A stretch of 64,000 bases of DNA from Isoetes taiwanensis (taxonomy: Eukaryota > Streptophyta > Lycopodiopsida > Isoetales > Isoetaceae). The notes under the pieces were generated by a model. It saw only the letters and a program-made list of their open reading frames with translations. It did not search any database and was not told where the DNA came from. Of the stretch, positions 34,617 through 45,742 are shown piece after piece. Numbering within the stretch: position 1 is the first letter of the stretch; each line of letters starts with the position of its first letter. The translations under genes and the position numbers were made by a program. The stretch is taken from NCBI GenBank assembly GCA_021234155.1, contig JAJEKV010000104.1, forward strand, positions 3,213,985-3,277,984, read 5' to 3'.

Positions 34617-35125
34617 CTAGATTTGGCTGTTGAGGTTATTGTTGAACCACTCATTGTAGTGTTGGTAGAAATCTGCTGTCGATCCCTGAGTGTAACTATT
34701 TTTGCCACAGTCATTTTGAAGAAGTAGCATAGTCAAACTTTCCTTCCCCATAAGTAGCAGTAAAGTGCCATATAGGTATGTCAGAAGCTTATGACTGTAA
34801 TACATTTCCCTGTATCTGCTCAACTGTCTTTCTGTCATTGCAAAATGAGTATTGGATAGGAAATGAAACAGAATATGCATTTGCATGAGTTCCCTTGTGT
34901 AGATCTCTGCCCAAACTGCTTCCCTCTCCCTGGAGCTCTCAACCTCCTGTATGAATTCTTCTGTCATTTGACATAACTGTTTCAAGGTTAAATCTTTCCC
35001 AGTTTTCTGCTTTTGATGCAGAGATACTTCATGACTGTCAATATCTGTATTTAGTCTTGTTGATCCTTCTCCTTTAAGAAACCTAAGATATTCTGTCACA
35101 GTCCGAATATGGAGCATTAGAATCA
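34617..35125 (-). CDS. LINE copy A ORF3, conserved protein of unknown function
   Basis: An open frame of about 170 codons follows and slightly overlaps the ORF2 stop (35083) in another register. It has no domain I recognise. It is predicted to be mostly helical, with acidic/basic residues and a core around RQLSRYREMYYSHK followed by LYGTLLLLMGKE. Copy B encodes a clear relative at 52487-52918 with about half of residues identical by eye over the last 90. The overlap region EYLRFLKGEG is also matched in copy B (EYLEFLRGEG, shifted frame). Conservation of the protein while ORF2 of copy B is broken elsewhere suggests past selection. Plant L1-type LINEs normally have only ORF1 and ORF2. Confidence 0.75.
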
Positions 35126-38100
35126 ATGACATTGAAATTTGACACAAATAAATCAAAATGGCCCCTGAATAGCCCCATTAAATTCCAGCAATTGTTGTAA
35201 CTTTCTCCAAACTTTCTTTTATGGCATGTGGCTATAGCTTCAATATCCAGCTGGAAATGCATTTTTATCCAGAAAATAGAGAAGGGTTTAGAGGCATAAA
35301 GGACTCTATTTCTGGATTTCCAAATATTCCATAAGGCAGTATGAACAAGCGTGTTAGCAAAGATATCATCTTGCTGCAGAAATTCTAGGATGTTATTGGT
35401 GTTCCCTTTTTTAAGGTGATAACCAGTCTTGTCCAGGAACCAATTCCAAAAGGGCCTAAGTTTAGAACAATTAAAAATATGCTCCAAAGTCTCATCCTGA
35501 AGGCAGCCAGAATGACAAACAGTAGCAACATTATATCTCTTGGACAAAGATACCAAATTTGTGAGACTCTTTTGTGCAATTAACCATACAAAGAAGCAGA
35601 TTTTCGGAGTGCAGTAGGAGTTCCAGACATTTTTGAATAAAGATAGAACTTGTGAGTGATTTAAGGGCCATTTCTGCATAGCTTTTACAGGGACATCAGC
35701 AACACTAATCAAAGAGTAGATTTCCTTGACCTTGTAGACTATCTTACCATTTATAGAGCAACCAATCGATGTATTGAAATCAAGGAATTTATTGAAAGGA
35801 GCTAGGATAGACTTAAAGTGAGCATAGATTTTCTTGTCACTGGAGGTACCTTTAAGTACATATTTCAAGGCAGTCCAAGAAATAAAGGAGTTGTTATTTC
35901 TATACAGATCCTTGATAGCATTGATTCCTTTGCTAGCCCACTTATCATAGATTTTTGGATGTTTGATAGTCATAACCTTAGATTGCTGATCAGAGAAAAT
36001 AGGGGACCAAAAAAGACTTGTGTTCATAGTAGCATCTTGAAGATTATTTCTTTGTAACACAGGATGAATTTTATTCCAAGCCATAATCATATTCCTCATC
36101 ATAGGAGATGTATTAGGAGCAGAATGAATATTAATAAAAGCAGATTCTGGCAGAAAATGTTTAATTGAAGGGTGACCAGAAGGATAGGAAATATTCAACC
36201 AATAAGCAATAAACTTGGAAGCAGGAGAATCACTGCCCACAATTGTTCTCCAGATGTATTTGCCTGCCAAAGAACAAGCCTGTAAATGAAGGTTTTTACA
36301 TCCAAGCCCCCCCAAGATCTTAGGTCTAGCAATTGAGTTCCAGTTTACCAAATGAGATCCATTCCATATGAAATTTCGAATTATTTTCTCCAGCTCAGAA
36401 TAAATAGATTTAGGAGCAACAAGAGCAAAGGAGAAATAGACATGGGAAGAAGCAAGAACTGAGTTTGCTCTGATGGTCCTACCAGCAAAAGAGAGGGAAT
36501 TTCTGTAATTATTCAGCTTCTTCTTGATTCTTTGAAGGATTGGATCCCATAGACCTTTCAAACTGAGATTGAGAGAAAGTGGCATACCTAGAAGATTAGA
36601 AGCTTGATTAGAATTGAGGACAGAAATGCCACAGATTGAAGGCTGGGTAACATCTCCAACAATCCTACTTTTCTCCAAATTAAGATGAACCCCAGAGGCA
36701 GCAGAGAATTCTTTAATTAGCTCCAAGAAAATATTGATGTTACTGGGGTTAGAGTCCAAGAAAGCAAACATGTCATCTGCATATTGGGATATTGTGAGGT
36801 ATTCCAGACTGTTAGGGAGCTTTAGACCAGATAAGATTCCAGAGTTTTGCAAATGAAGAACACATCTCGTGAGCATTTCAGCTACAATAAGAAACAGATA
36901 TGGAGCTAGAGGGCAGCCTTGTCTAACCACCTTTGCCAAAAGAAAGAAATTTGATGGGGATCCATTTATCAAGACAGCAGAATTAGACATAGAATTTAAA
37001 CCATGAATGAGAGAAATGAGCTTGGGCTGGAATCCCATCTTTTTTAAAGCAAGATCTATGAAGTCCCAACTTACAGAGTCAAAAGCTCTCTTAAAATCTA
37101 ACTTGAGAAGAATACAAGATTGATTAGAGATCCTGTTCCAATGCAAACCCTCCATTGCAGTAATGTAATTGTCTAAAATGAACCTGTTAGGGAGAAAAGC
37201 AGTTTCATTTGCACTGATATTTTTTTGAAAAGATTGAATTCTGTTGGCAATAATTTTAGCACATAGCTTATATGAGGAATTTGTGAGAGAGATTGGTCTC
37301 CATTCTGAGAAGGAGCTAGGGCTATCCACCTTTGGCACTAAAGTGATGAATCCAGCAGAGATTGAGGGGTGTAAATGATTTGAATTCCAAAAACCCTGCA
37401 CAAGACTAATAATATCTCCCTTCATAATTTCCCAAAAATGAACATAAAATTCAGGAGGTAGCCCATCTGGACCAGGAGACTTGTTTTTTGAGAAACTCAA
37501 CAAGGTTTTATAGATCTCTTCTTCCTTGGGAATAGCAGTGAGAGAAATATTCATGTGATCAATAGGATTAGGCAAGATAGTATCTAGCCTACTTATGAAA
37601 TTGTTTTTGTCCGATATCTCAGCAGCAGAGGGATCACACTTCTTGAAAAGAGAAGAATAATTCTCAAAGAAGAAGTTTTTAATTTCAGGGATCGAGCTAA
37701 GAGTGGTGCCAGAGTTATTGATAACCTGGTTTATGGAATTCTTAAGCAATCTGCATTTAGCCACTCTGAAAAAAAATTTGGAGCTACCATAGTCTATTTC
37801 ACTATTGTATTTAATTTTGCACTTGATGGCAGAGAATTTGGCATCCCTTTCTTCAATGCTTTTTAGCAGATTTTCAATTAATTCCTCTCCAGCATGAAGA
37901 TTGGGATAGGGATCAATTTGAAGCAGGGATCTGATATCTTTCATCTTGCTCAGAAGACTCTCTTTTTCCTGGATTTTTTCTTTGTGTCTATTTTTGGCCC
38001 AAGACTTAATCCAATCCTTAGCTTTTTTAATCTTGAAATAGAAGTTCTTCATAGAGGAATTTGGCAACATGGAGTCAATAGATGTATAATATTCAGAGAA

Positions 38101-38893
38101 TTCTTGCTGGAAGGAAATATTATGGAGAAGAGAACAGTTAAACTTGAAAGGAATATTCCTATCCTTGGGATAACTCAGCATATGCTTAGTGTTAAGAAAT
38201 TGGGGCTGGTGATCAGATATAGAGGTTCCCTCATCACTTGTCACAAAGCAATTGTCCCAAAAATCAGAGTTTGGATTAGAAATATAAAATCTATCCAAGG
38301 CACAGTAAACTCTGTCCTTACCTTTCTGCTTGTTTGACCATGAGTAAGTAGAAGTGGAGGAAGGAATATGAATAAGGGACGAGCCAGTTACAAGATTATC
38401 CCAATAAAGATCTCTCAGCTATGGTCATATTGATTTTATTCCCAAGTTTCATATCCCAAGTAGGGGTATTATTAAAATCTCCAGCTAGGATCCAGTCAAT
38501 AGCAGAGTTACTTGAAATCCAATCTTTAATTGTAGGCCAAAGATTCTCTCTCTCTTTTGGACAGGTGGAGGCATAGACATTTATGACACCAATGGTGGAA
38601 TTGTTTAAAGAGAAAGTTGCAGCTTGCCACATTTTAGTCACACTATTACAGAAAGAGATATGATGCAAATTCTTCCAAATAATAGCCATCCCCCCTCGAG
38701 TTCCATTAGCTTCTATCCAAATTGAGGAAGACCCTGGGTAGATCCAATCTCCCAGATTGGAAGCTTCAAATTTAGGGAGTTTCAACTCCTGGAGTAAGAT
38801 AATATCAGCATTATACTGTTTTAATTGAGAAATAGCTCTCCTTCTTTTAAGAGGTCCCTTGATACCTCTCAAATTCCAACTAACAATCTTCAT
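35083..38893 (-). CDS. LINE copy A ORF2: AP endonuclease, reverse transcriptase, zinc-finger
   Basis: The start is placed at MKIVSWNLRGIKG (38893), 39 bases after ORF1 as in copy B. The endonuclease shows LLQELKLPK, NVYASTCPKE, LAGDFNNTP and SDHQP. One break separates 38893-38396 from the long frame 38298-35083. RT blocks: SPGPDGLPPEFY, FITLVPKVDSP, WRPISLTNSSYKLCAKI, KLDFKRAFDSVSW, RQGCPLAPYLF and QYADD (catalytic). The C terminus has a Cys/His cluster (CHSGCLQDETLEHIFNC) typical after plant LINE RTs. Apart from the break the coding region is intact over 1071 residues. Confidence 0.88.
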
Positions 38894-38932
38894 CAGAGAA
38901 GGAAGATAAATAAAGAGCAAGATAGGGAAAGA

Positions 38933-40073
38933 TCAATTCTTCCTCCCAGATTTTTTTGCCCCTTTCTTGTTTCCTTGTTCAGATTTTTTGCTTCTAGTGT
39001 TATTGGCTGGGGTATTAGGATCCTTTATATTTACCAAAGCTTTAGATGAAGACTTTGTCTTTAAGAAGGTATCTCTAAGCAACTCATCATCTCCCCAACT
39101 ATTATTACACACATTTTCTTTATTATGATCTAGGTCAGGCTCATCATCACTTTCAGAGGCACCCCCTGGAATGAACTCAAACATTCTATTTATAGAATTA
39201 TCCGATACGCATTTCGTAGAAGAATTTTGGAGAGGTACTTGCCTGGGAGATTGAGCATCCATAGCTGTATTCTGTAACGGGCCCATGGTAGACCGCTCGA
39301 GTATTCGAACCTTGAATGTGCCTGTGGGGCGTTCCCGAGACACCGGCATAAATGGGTAGAAGCGACTACTCATAAACGTCTAGACGGTTTTGCCCAGTTG
39401 GTTAAGGGCATGTCGGTTAGGAATGTCACAGTTGGTATCAGAGCAAGTCTCGAGTTCGAGTCTCCATGGGTGCCTATATGCATGGGTAATTTGCAAAGAC
39501 TTGGTAATCATTGTGACATGATATAGCTTTGGATGCTCGAGGACGAGCATAATTCTAGTGGGATAGACTGTAACGGGCCCATGGTAGACTGCTCGAGTAT
39601 TCGAACCTTGAATGTGCCTGTGGGGCGTTCCCGAGACACCGGCATAAATGGGTAGAAGCGACTACTCATAAACGTCTAGACGGTTTTGCCCAGTTGGTTA
39701 AGGGCATGTCGGTTAGGAACGTCACATATTCTGAGAGTTGAAGATGATCTCTGGACTGATACTTGAAGGAGTTACCTTGGTTAATTGTGTCTGCTCTCGA
39801 TCTGGTGTATCCAAGACCATCATTATTTCTGCAGAATAGTTTGGGGAAGAGTCCCTCCTTCCTGTCTCCTTATCTTGAGTAACATCATTAGCTGAGCTTA
39901 TGCAAAGTAATCCTTCTTGAAGAGTGGCCATTTGCTTTTCAATTTCAGAAGATATGGATGGATATACTTGGTTCACTTGAAGGATACTTTTTCCAAAGTC
40001 TATGAGTGGTTCAAATTGAGCAATAAGGCTTGAGCATGAGGGATGAGAGGATAAATGAATATTAGGCATTATT
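38933..40073 (-). pseudogene. LINE copy A ORF1 (5'-truncated, split by TRIM)
   Basis: The C-terminal part of ORF1, nucleic-acid-binding protein of the LINE. The upstream piece (to 39732) aligns with copy B ORF1 around LATLEDGLLQVS (here MATLEGLLCIS-like). After the TRIM at 39273-39726 the frame resumes and ends FEFIPGG...NTRSKK...SGRKN, matching FEFVPGG...NTRSKKDRRR of copy B. The protein is mostly disordered and low in recognisable folds; its basic tail is shared. The zinc knuckle seen in copy B lies beyond the 5' truncation. Confidence 0.75.
39268..39731 (+). mobile_element. TRIM (miniature LTR retrotransposon), 454 bp
   Basis: Two 158-bp LTRs, 39273-39430 and 39569-39726, start TGTAACGGGCC and end GTCACA. 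They differ at only two positions by eye. The target duplication is TATTC at 39268-39272 and 39727-39731. The 138-bp interior starts with GTTGGTATCAGAGC, a tRNA-iMet primer site (12-mer at 39433-39444), and ends with a short purine stretch AGTGGGATAGAC. It has no coding capacity, so it depends on proteins from another element. It sits inside LINE copy A ORF1 and is thus younger than that LINE. Confidence 0.93.
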
Positions 40074-40276
40074 CACAATGGTTCTTTATCTTTATCATGA
40101 ACCTTAAGGGCCCGCTCTATACCACCAGAAATGAAACAATTACCTCTTCAAATTGTTACTAAAGCACGGCAATGTCGGGCACTATAACTAGTTATTCTTA
40201 AGCCTCATGAAAGATTGTTATGGCGATCTTTGTAAGCAATATACCGCAATGGTATGTGGGCAATGATATGATACGT

Positions 40277-40867
40277 ATAAAATGAACACCATTTAGTACA
40301 CTGCCTCATAGTATTTCGCAAACCTCGTTGCGGCGGCGGTTGTGGATCTTTCAGGGGATTCAGCAGCCTGCAGCCTCTCTGATTCCTCGACTCAGGTACA
40401 AGCTATTTCAAAGCTTTTTGGTGTTCCCGGGATTAGTAGAGCGGAAGTTTTCCATTTGGCGGGACTTCTTGGGTGTGGTAGATGGTGATGGCCAGTTTGT
40501 ACAGCAGTAGAGTTGCAGTTGTTGTGGAGTGTCGAGGTATCACTGTCTCTTTGGGGCAGTTCTCCTTCCTCCTCACTTGCTTTGTAACATTACCATTCTT
40601 TTAATATATTGCTGACACTGTTCTTCAAAAAAAAAAAAAATTTTAAAATTTGTACAAGAATACCCCACAAACGAGGATCGCTATCTACGGTTTACATCAA
40701 GGAATATTTAGTAAATATGCCCATCTGACAGCTCTCGATGCCAGGAGTCACCCCCGTGTGAATATGCACCCAAACCAAAAGGGATTTTAGGGGAATTTGA
40801 TTTTTAATTGTTGGATGTAATGGTTTGTATTAATTCAAAAAAAATTTGGCCCCTTCGGGGCCTAGAA
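40277..40867. mobile_element. Foldback element, copy 2, interrupted by a LINE fragment
   Basis: The body (aacaccatttagtac...gtatttcgcaaacctcg and ataccccacaaacgagga...) and right arm (ctctcgatgccaggagtcac...gtgaatatgcacccaaacc) match copy 1 at 12880-13372. Here the right arm extends outward to GGCCCCTTCGGGGCC (about 40850-40864), while the left arm is missing. Insertion 40330-40645 splits the body. Confidence 0.7.
40330..40640 (+). mobile_element. LINE 3' end inserted in foldback copy 2
   Basis: A plus-strand frame from 40328 encodes the last 60 residues of a LINE ORF2 (LIPRLRYKLFQSF...GDGQF). This matches the C terminus of the LINE at 17897-19140. The 3' UTR ends TTCTTCAAAAAAAAAAAAAA at 40640. 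Strong 5' truncation; no clear target duplication. Confidence 0.75.
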
Positions 40868-41756
40868 AAAGGTGATGTACAAATTAGAGAAAAGGGTATA
40901 TATAGATATACAAAAATAGCCATGAAAATACTAGAATAAGCAAAGAAAAACTTATAAAAGAAACAATGAAATACAAGAAAGAAACAATAAGAAAGATATC
41001 CCGATAAATAAGAAATAGTTTTGCAAGTTTGACATTGAAGTTTTACACGGCCCGTATTTAAGGGTTAAATCATAATAGGTCCACATGTGACCTCCAAATT
41101 CCGAAATATAACATTTGAATATCAATGTCAAAATATAACATTTAAGAGAACTGTTGGCATTAAAAATCACCGTAATTTACAAGCTTGATACAAGAGACAT
41201 CATTGATCAATTAAGCTTCCCGTTGTAAAAATCTTCTTTGTATATCAAGTTCTTGCAAACTGCAAGGATGGGAAAGAGTACAGTGTGTCATGCAGAAGCC
41301 AACCATTGATTTCCATCAAATAGACTTCAAAATTTTAACAAAGCAAACAGGTTTAAACCAACAAACTTGATTCAGCACTGCACAAGCCAAACCTGATCAA
41401 TTTAGCACTGCACATGCCAAATTTGATCACTCTGAGACATTTGAATGCGATAAGCATCTTAGATGGACTTACAAAATCTGTAGAGATTGTAATAAAGAGG
41501 TGAGAATTGAAGGTTGCTTCAGATATCATGCCGTGGACCTGTATATATTTTATAATCTTTCATTCTTGGTTAGAAACTACAAAGCACTGAGATGGACAGA
41601 AAGCATCTAATAAAATAAATATTGTAATAATATAGTTTGCTACAAAACCATGGAAGTAGAGGCATGAGCAACAAAATTAAGATGACAATTAGGAGGCAGT
41701 GCTGAGGAGGCCATAGAAGCAGGAAACTGAGAGTAAGATTGTATGTCGACGATGGT

Positions 41757-42105
41757 AACCATGGAGGCCGAAATACATGATCCCAATTATGGGACTGAAT
41801 TACAAAGAAAACTATCTGATATTATACACCTTCAAAAAGCTTACTGCAAGAGCTTTCCAAAGCACCAGAAATCACTCAAAACAGACACCCGAGGTGGGAA
41901 ATCTCTGAGATTGAAGCAACGCCAAAATTGACAATAACCATGGAGGCTGAACATCCCAATTCCAGGACTGAAGTAGAGAGGAAATTACCTGATACCATAC
42001 ATCCTTAGAAAGCTTACTGTAAGGGCTTTCCGCACCAAAAATCGCTCAAAACGGACACCCGAGGAGGGAGATATCTGAGATGGAAGCAGCGCCAAAACCC
42101 TAGGC
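41757..42105. repeat. Tandem duplication, two ~170-180-bp units
   Basis: Units start 'aaccatggaggc' at about 41757 and 41937. Both contain 'aaagcttactg.aag.gctttcc', 'cactcaaaac.gacacccgagg' and 'gaagca.cgccaaaa'. Divergence is moderate. Confidence 0.7.
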
Positions 42106-42964
42106 CCAGTGAGTTGTGCCATCACTAAATCAGCCAAGCCTTTATCTAATATTCATATACAACCACACAATCTCTCTTTTTTTTAGCTTTTATCTAATAT
42201 TCACATACAACTACACAATCTCTCTTTTTTTTAGCTTTTATCTAATATTCATATACAACCACATAATCTCTCTCTTTTTTTTTTTTTATTAGTTATCTAA
42301 CTAGGCTTATGTCCTTGTGCACAAGATCAAATTGAGAATGTTTAAAACAGCTTAAATTTGGATTCCACATGCTGGCAATCCAATGGACCATTATGCATTC
42401 TCATATTTTCACAAATTTCTCATATTTTCTCATATTTCTCATATTTTCTCATATTTCTCATACTTATCTTCTTATCGTGATACGAAGATAAGTTCAATTC
42501 TCAAAACCAGCAAGCAACTCACAAGGAGAGAGAAACTGAAAGAAAAGCCCCATCTGGGTGTCTCCACTAAATAATACAATGAACAACAATGCTGAAGAAA
42601 AGCCACATCTGGGCATCTCCACTAGAAGCAATAACTAGAATACAATGCTCTGGGCATCTCCACTAAGCAAGCTAGTGAAACCATTATGGCCGGGATTAAA
42701 AAACCTCGCCCTTTCGGGTTTTCGAGGAAAAACCCTGACAATAATGGGATCACTAACCAATGCTAGGTTTAAAAACATAATCGATCTTGTACCCTCATGC
42801 TGACTAGCCTTATTGGGTGAAAATACATTACAGCAATGAAGTTGCCAAAGACGAAACATGTTTGAATTGTCTTCTCCATATATCTTCATCTTGTGCTTCG
42901 AATCCAAAGCTCTCTTCCAAACAGCCACGCTAAACCATGCATACACAAGAAAGATGAACCAAAA

Positions 42965-43130
42965 GTCACCTTGGCCATCCAGGCACGAAGGCCTCCAACC
43001 AGGCACTAGGGCCTCCAACCAGGCACAAAAGCCTCAACCCGGCACAAAAGCCTCAACCAGGCACACAGGCCTCAACCAGGCACAACGGCCCCAACCAGGC
43101 ACTAGGCCTCCAACTAGGCATTAGGCCACG
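42965..43130. repeat. 'ccaaccaggcac' minisatellite
   Basis: Eight or so imperfect copies of a 17-20-bp unit (aggcac.a.ggcctccaacc). Confidence 0.8.
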
Positions 43131-43199
43131 ACAAAAGTCACAATGCTCAAGCTCAAGAGCCACAGTGCCACAATAATAGCCACACAAGGTCACACAAAG

Positions 43200-43375
43200 A
43201 GCCACACATTAGCCATCATGCTAATGCTGCTCAACTCAAGGCCACCATGCCACAAAAGGCCACACATTAGCCACCATGCTAATGCTGCCCAACTCAAGGC
43301 CACCATGCCACAAAGAGCCACACATTAGCCATCATGCTAATGCTGCCCAAGCCACAATGCTCCTCTACAGTCTGC
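43200..43375. repeat. 58-bp tandem repeat, three units
   Basis: 'gccacacattagccatcatgctaatgctg' begins at 43201, 43259 and 43317, with a complete 58-bp period. Confidence 0.85.
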
Positions 43376-44074
43376 ACAACAGAGAAATCCAACAAGAGTA
43401 CAGGATTAATGGAAAACAAATGTCGAGAAGGTTTGGAGGAAGAGCAGGTGAGAGTGAAAGCTAAGATCAAAAGAATGATAGAGATCAGAGAGCATGAGGG
43501 CCTTACCACGACCATACCTTCAACAACGCATAACCACCAAGGTAAGGAACATATTAAAAAGACGAGTAAAAGAGTAAGGTGTAGGGTGGGTGGGTGGGCA
43601 AGTAGGCTAAAGGGAGAGTCGACAAGAGGAGAACACAGATGAGCTGATGAAGATGAAGAGGGAAGAAAGGGCATATGAAGGAGAGGCATCGTAACTACCA
43701 AATGAGCCTAACTAACTATTGGCAATGGTTTCGAGAATTACACTTATCTTCTTATCGTGATACGAAGATAAGTTCAATTCTCAAAACCAGCAAGCAACTC
43801 ACAAGGAGAGAGAAACTGAAAGAAAAGCCCCATCTGGGTGTCTCCACTAAATAATACAATGTACAACAATGCTGAAAAACAGAGGCAGAAAGTCTAGGGG
43901 CTTAGGGATTGAAGAGCTCTAACCCACGGCAGGAGGTACTAGTAACTGTTGAAAAGGAAAACCATTGTTGCAAGGCTGGAAAAGCATAATTCTACAGGAA
44001 TATTGAAGACAAATGCCGTACTTGACAACACCTCATCATAGTAGTGGTAAAGGCTACATAATCACCAGCTCTAA

Positions 44075-44103
44075 GAATAGAATAGAATAGAATAGAATAG
44101 AAT
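44075..44103. repeat. AATAG microsatellite
   Basis: About five copies of a GAATA pentamer. Confidence 0.8.
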
Positions 44104-45742
44104 GAGGCCAAGCAAGCCAATAGCCCTTCCATATATATCAACAGATCTACAAAGGCACCAAAGCTAGTAAACGGATCTCCATTTCAAGCAACCATCATCA
44201 CCATCCATGGCATTCCCCGAGAATCCCAAAATATCAGTCAGGCTTTTGAAATTCAGCTAGGGACCAAACAGGCAATAACACCTCAAAACCTCATCAAATC
44301 CGATGGTATCATAGCTATGGACATCCTACAAATCAAATAACTCATTAACACCATGCATGGCATTCCAAAAGCATCCCAAATTCCTGAACAAAATGTCTAC
44401 AAATAGCAAGGAAAGTCTATGTATTCAATATCACAAATTGCAAAGCAAATGCGAGAAAAGGGTAACGTGGAAGGACAATAAACATATATCGACTTTATGA
44501 AAAACCTAGCCATACTGCTTATACATCCACAAAATGCCCAAGTGTCGTGCATAAAACAGAGGAGGAAAGGAATTAAAAAACAAGCTGTTTGAGCAAGATA
44601 TCAAAGGACTACATGGGAGGACAACGAGGCAAGAGTAATGGCGTCAAATAACATTATTACAATTTAATCAAATGTTATGCATCAGAAGGCAGATCTGAAA
44701 GGGAAGGTGTCAAGTAATCTCCATAATATCAGCAAATTCTGACAATGTCCCTCAAACAAGTCTACATACTCAAAACTTCTCACTACACAACGAAATGGCA
44801 AGATGGGAGAGACAACATAGTAAAAACATGGAAGACTTAAATAATGGAATGGTCTATCACAAGTTAAATAGAATTTGAGAACATTGGAAGGATATGTCTA
44901 AAGGGCAGGTATCCAAGACGTGTCGGGAAATAAGTATAATCCACATAACATCCATATCACCCAACTCGCATAATGACAGAAACTATCCACAAACTCTAGG
45001 CACTCAACTCCATCGAATGAAGCATGAAGCTTTTAGAGCCAATAATGACTTACAGCAACAGATCAAATTGGACTATAGTTAGCCATTTTTATTTGTCAAC
45101 CTAACAAGTCACACCACTGTCTAAGCATGACTAAAATATGAACCATCCATTCCTTCCATTTCTCGTAGGTAAAACTAGACGAAATGAGATGGCTTAATTG
45201 GACAAAATATACTATTAATTAAGAGAACTAGACTATGCCACCATGATCTTAAAGTCGAATGCAGATATCTACCCTTTTGAGAGGCCATGGTAAAAGGCAT
45301 GATAATTGGTCAACGGTCGGATTAACAAATGCAAAGAGATAAAATTCGATATAAGTGAACCATACAAAATTAATACATCCATCGTTCAAAGCTAGAACTT
45401 CCACTATAACAAGATCAATAATTGTCCTACAAATTGGAAAAGAAACATGGAGATTCTATTCTAAGGCAAGTGCACATTTGTTGAAGAGCAGATTGGTTAA
45501 TATCCAATGTGACAAGGCATACGATATTGATTTTACCAAAGTAAGCATCAAACATGACAAGGTTCCAGCAAACGATTCAACACAAATTCATCACATGTCC
45601 ATTACAATGAAGGTTACCACTCCAACAAGTCTATAATATCCAACACAAATTCCATCACCACTTCAGTGATTCAGTCCTTGCACACCAGGATTGACTAGAA
45701 GATTACTAGTATCATAATGACAACAAGATTGCTTAGATGATC

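Larger units (their letters stand above)
34135..40087 (-). mobile_element. L1-like LINE, copy A (5'-truncated) with target duplication
   Basis: The element occupies 34149-40073 on the minus strand. The poly(A) tail appears as 27-30 T at 34146-34175. The target duplication CACAATGGTTCTTT is exact at 34135-34148 and 40074-40087. From the 5' end it has part of ORF1 (interrupted by a TRIM), ORF2 (endonuclease, reverse transcriptase, zinc-finger), a third ORF, and a 3' UTR of about 440 bp. The 3' UTR end shares TTGTATGGCTTTA...TAATTAATG with copy B (52042-58444). Confidence 0.9.
42464..43880. repeat. 134-bp direct repeats enclosing 1.1 kb of minisatellite DNA
   Basis: The block starting acttatcttcttatcgtg and ending 'caacaatgctga' occurs at about 42464-42598 and 43741-43876 with one visible mismatch. 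Its first 32 bases form a hairpin (ACTTATCTTC / GAAGATAAGT). Part of the block ('ccacatctgggcatctccacta') also repeats next to the first copy. No target duplication or TG...CA ends were found, so it is not called an LTR pair. Confidence 0.6.
40868..45742. other. Non-coding stretch rich in duplications and satellites
   Basis: No gene is recognised over about 4.9 kb. The main contents are listed separately: a duplicated block of about 170-180 bp (41757-42105), three 'tttagcttttatctaatattca' repeats (about 42178-42290), a 134-bp direct repeat pair (42464 and 43741), two minisatellites (42965-43130 and 43200-43375) and an AATAG microsatellite (44075-44103). The remaining AT-rich DNA from 44104 to 45742 shows nothing I can name. 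Confidence 0.4.

Noticed and set aside
39431-39475. tRNA-like text (ggtatcagagc...gttcgagtctcc) in the TRIM
   Set aside because: It is the primer-binding site region of an LTR element; no acceptor stem or cloverleaf can be drawn.
43200-43375. Regular repeats that might suggest a CRISPR array
   Set aside because: Units follow each other with no unique spacers; it is a 58-bp tandem minisatellite in plant nuclear DNA.
42464-43880. LTR pair
   Set aside because: No TG...CA ends, primer site, polypurine tract or target duplication; the repeats are only 134 bp and begin in a hairpin.
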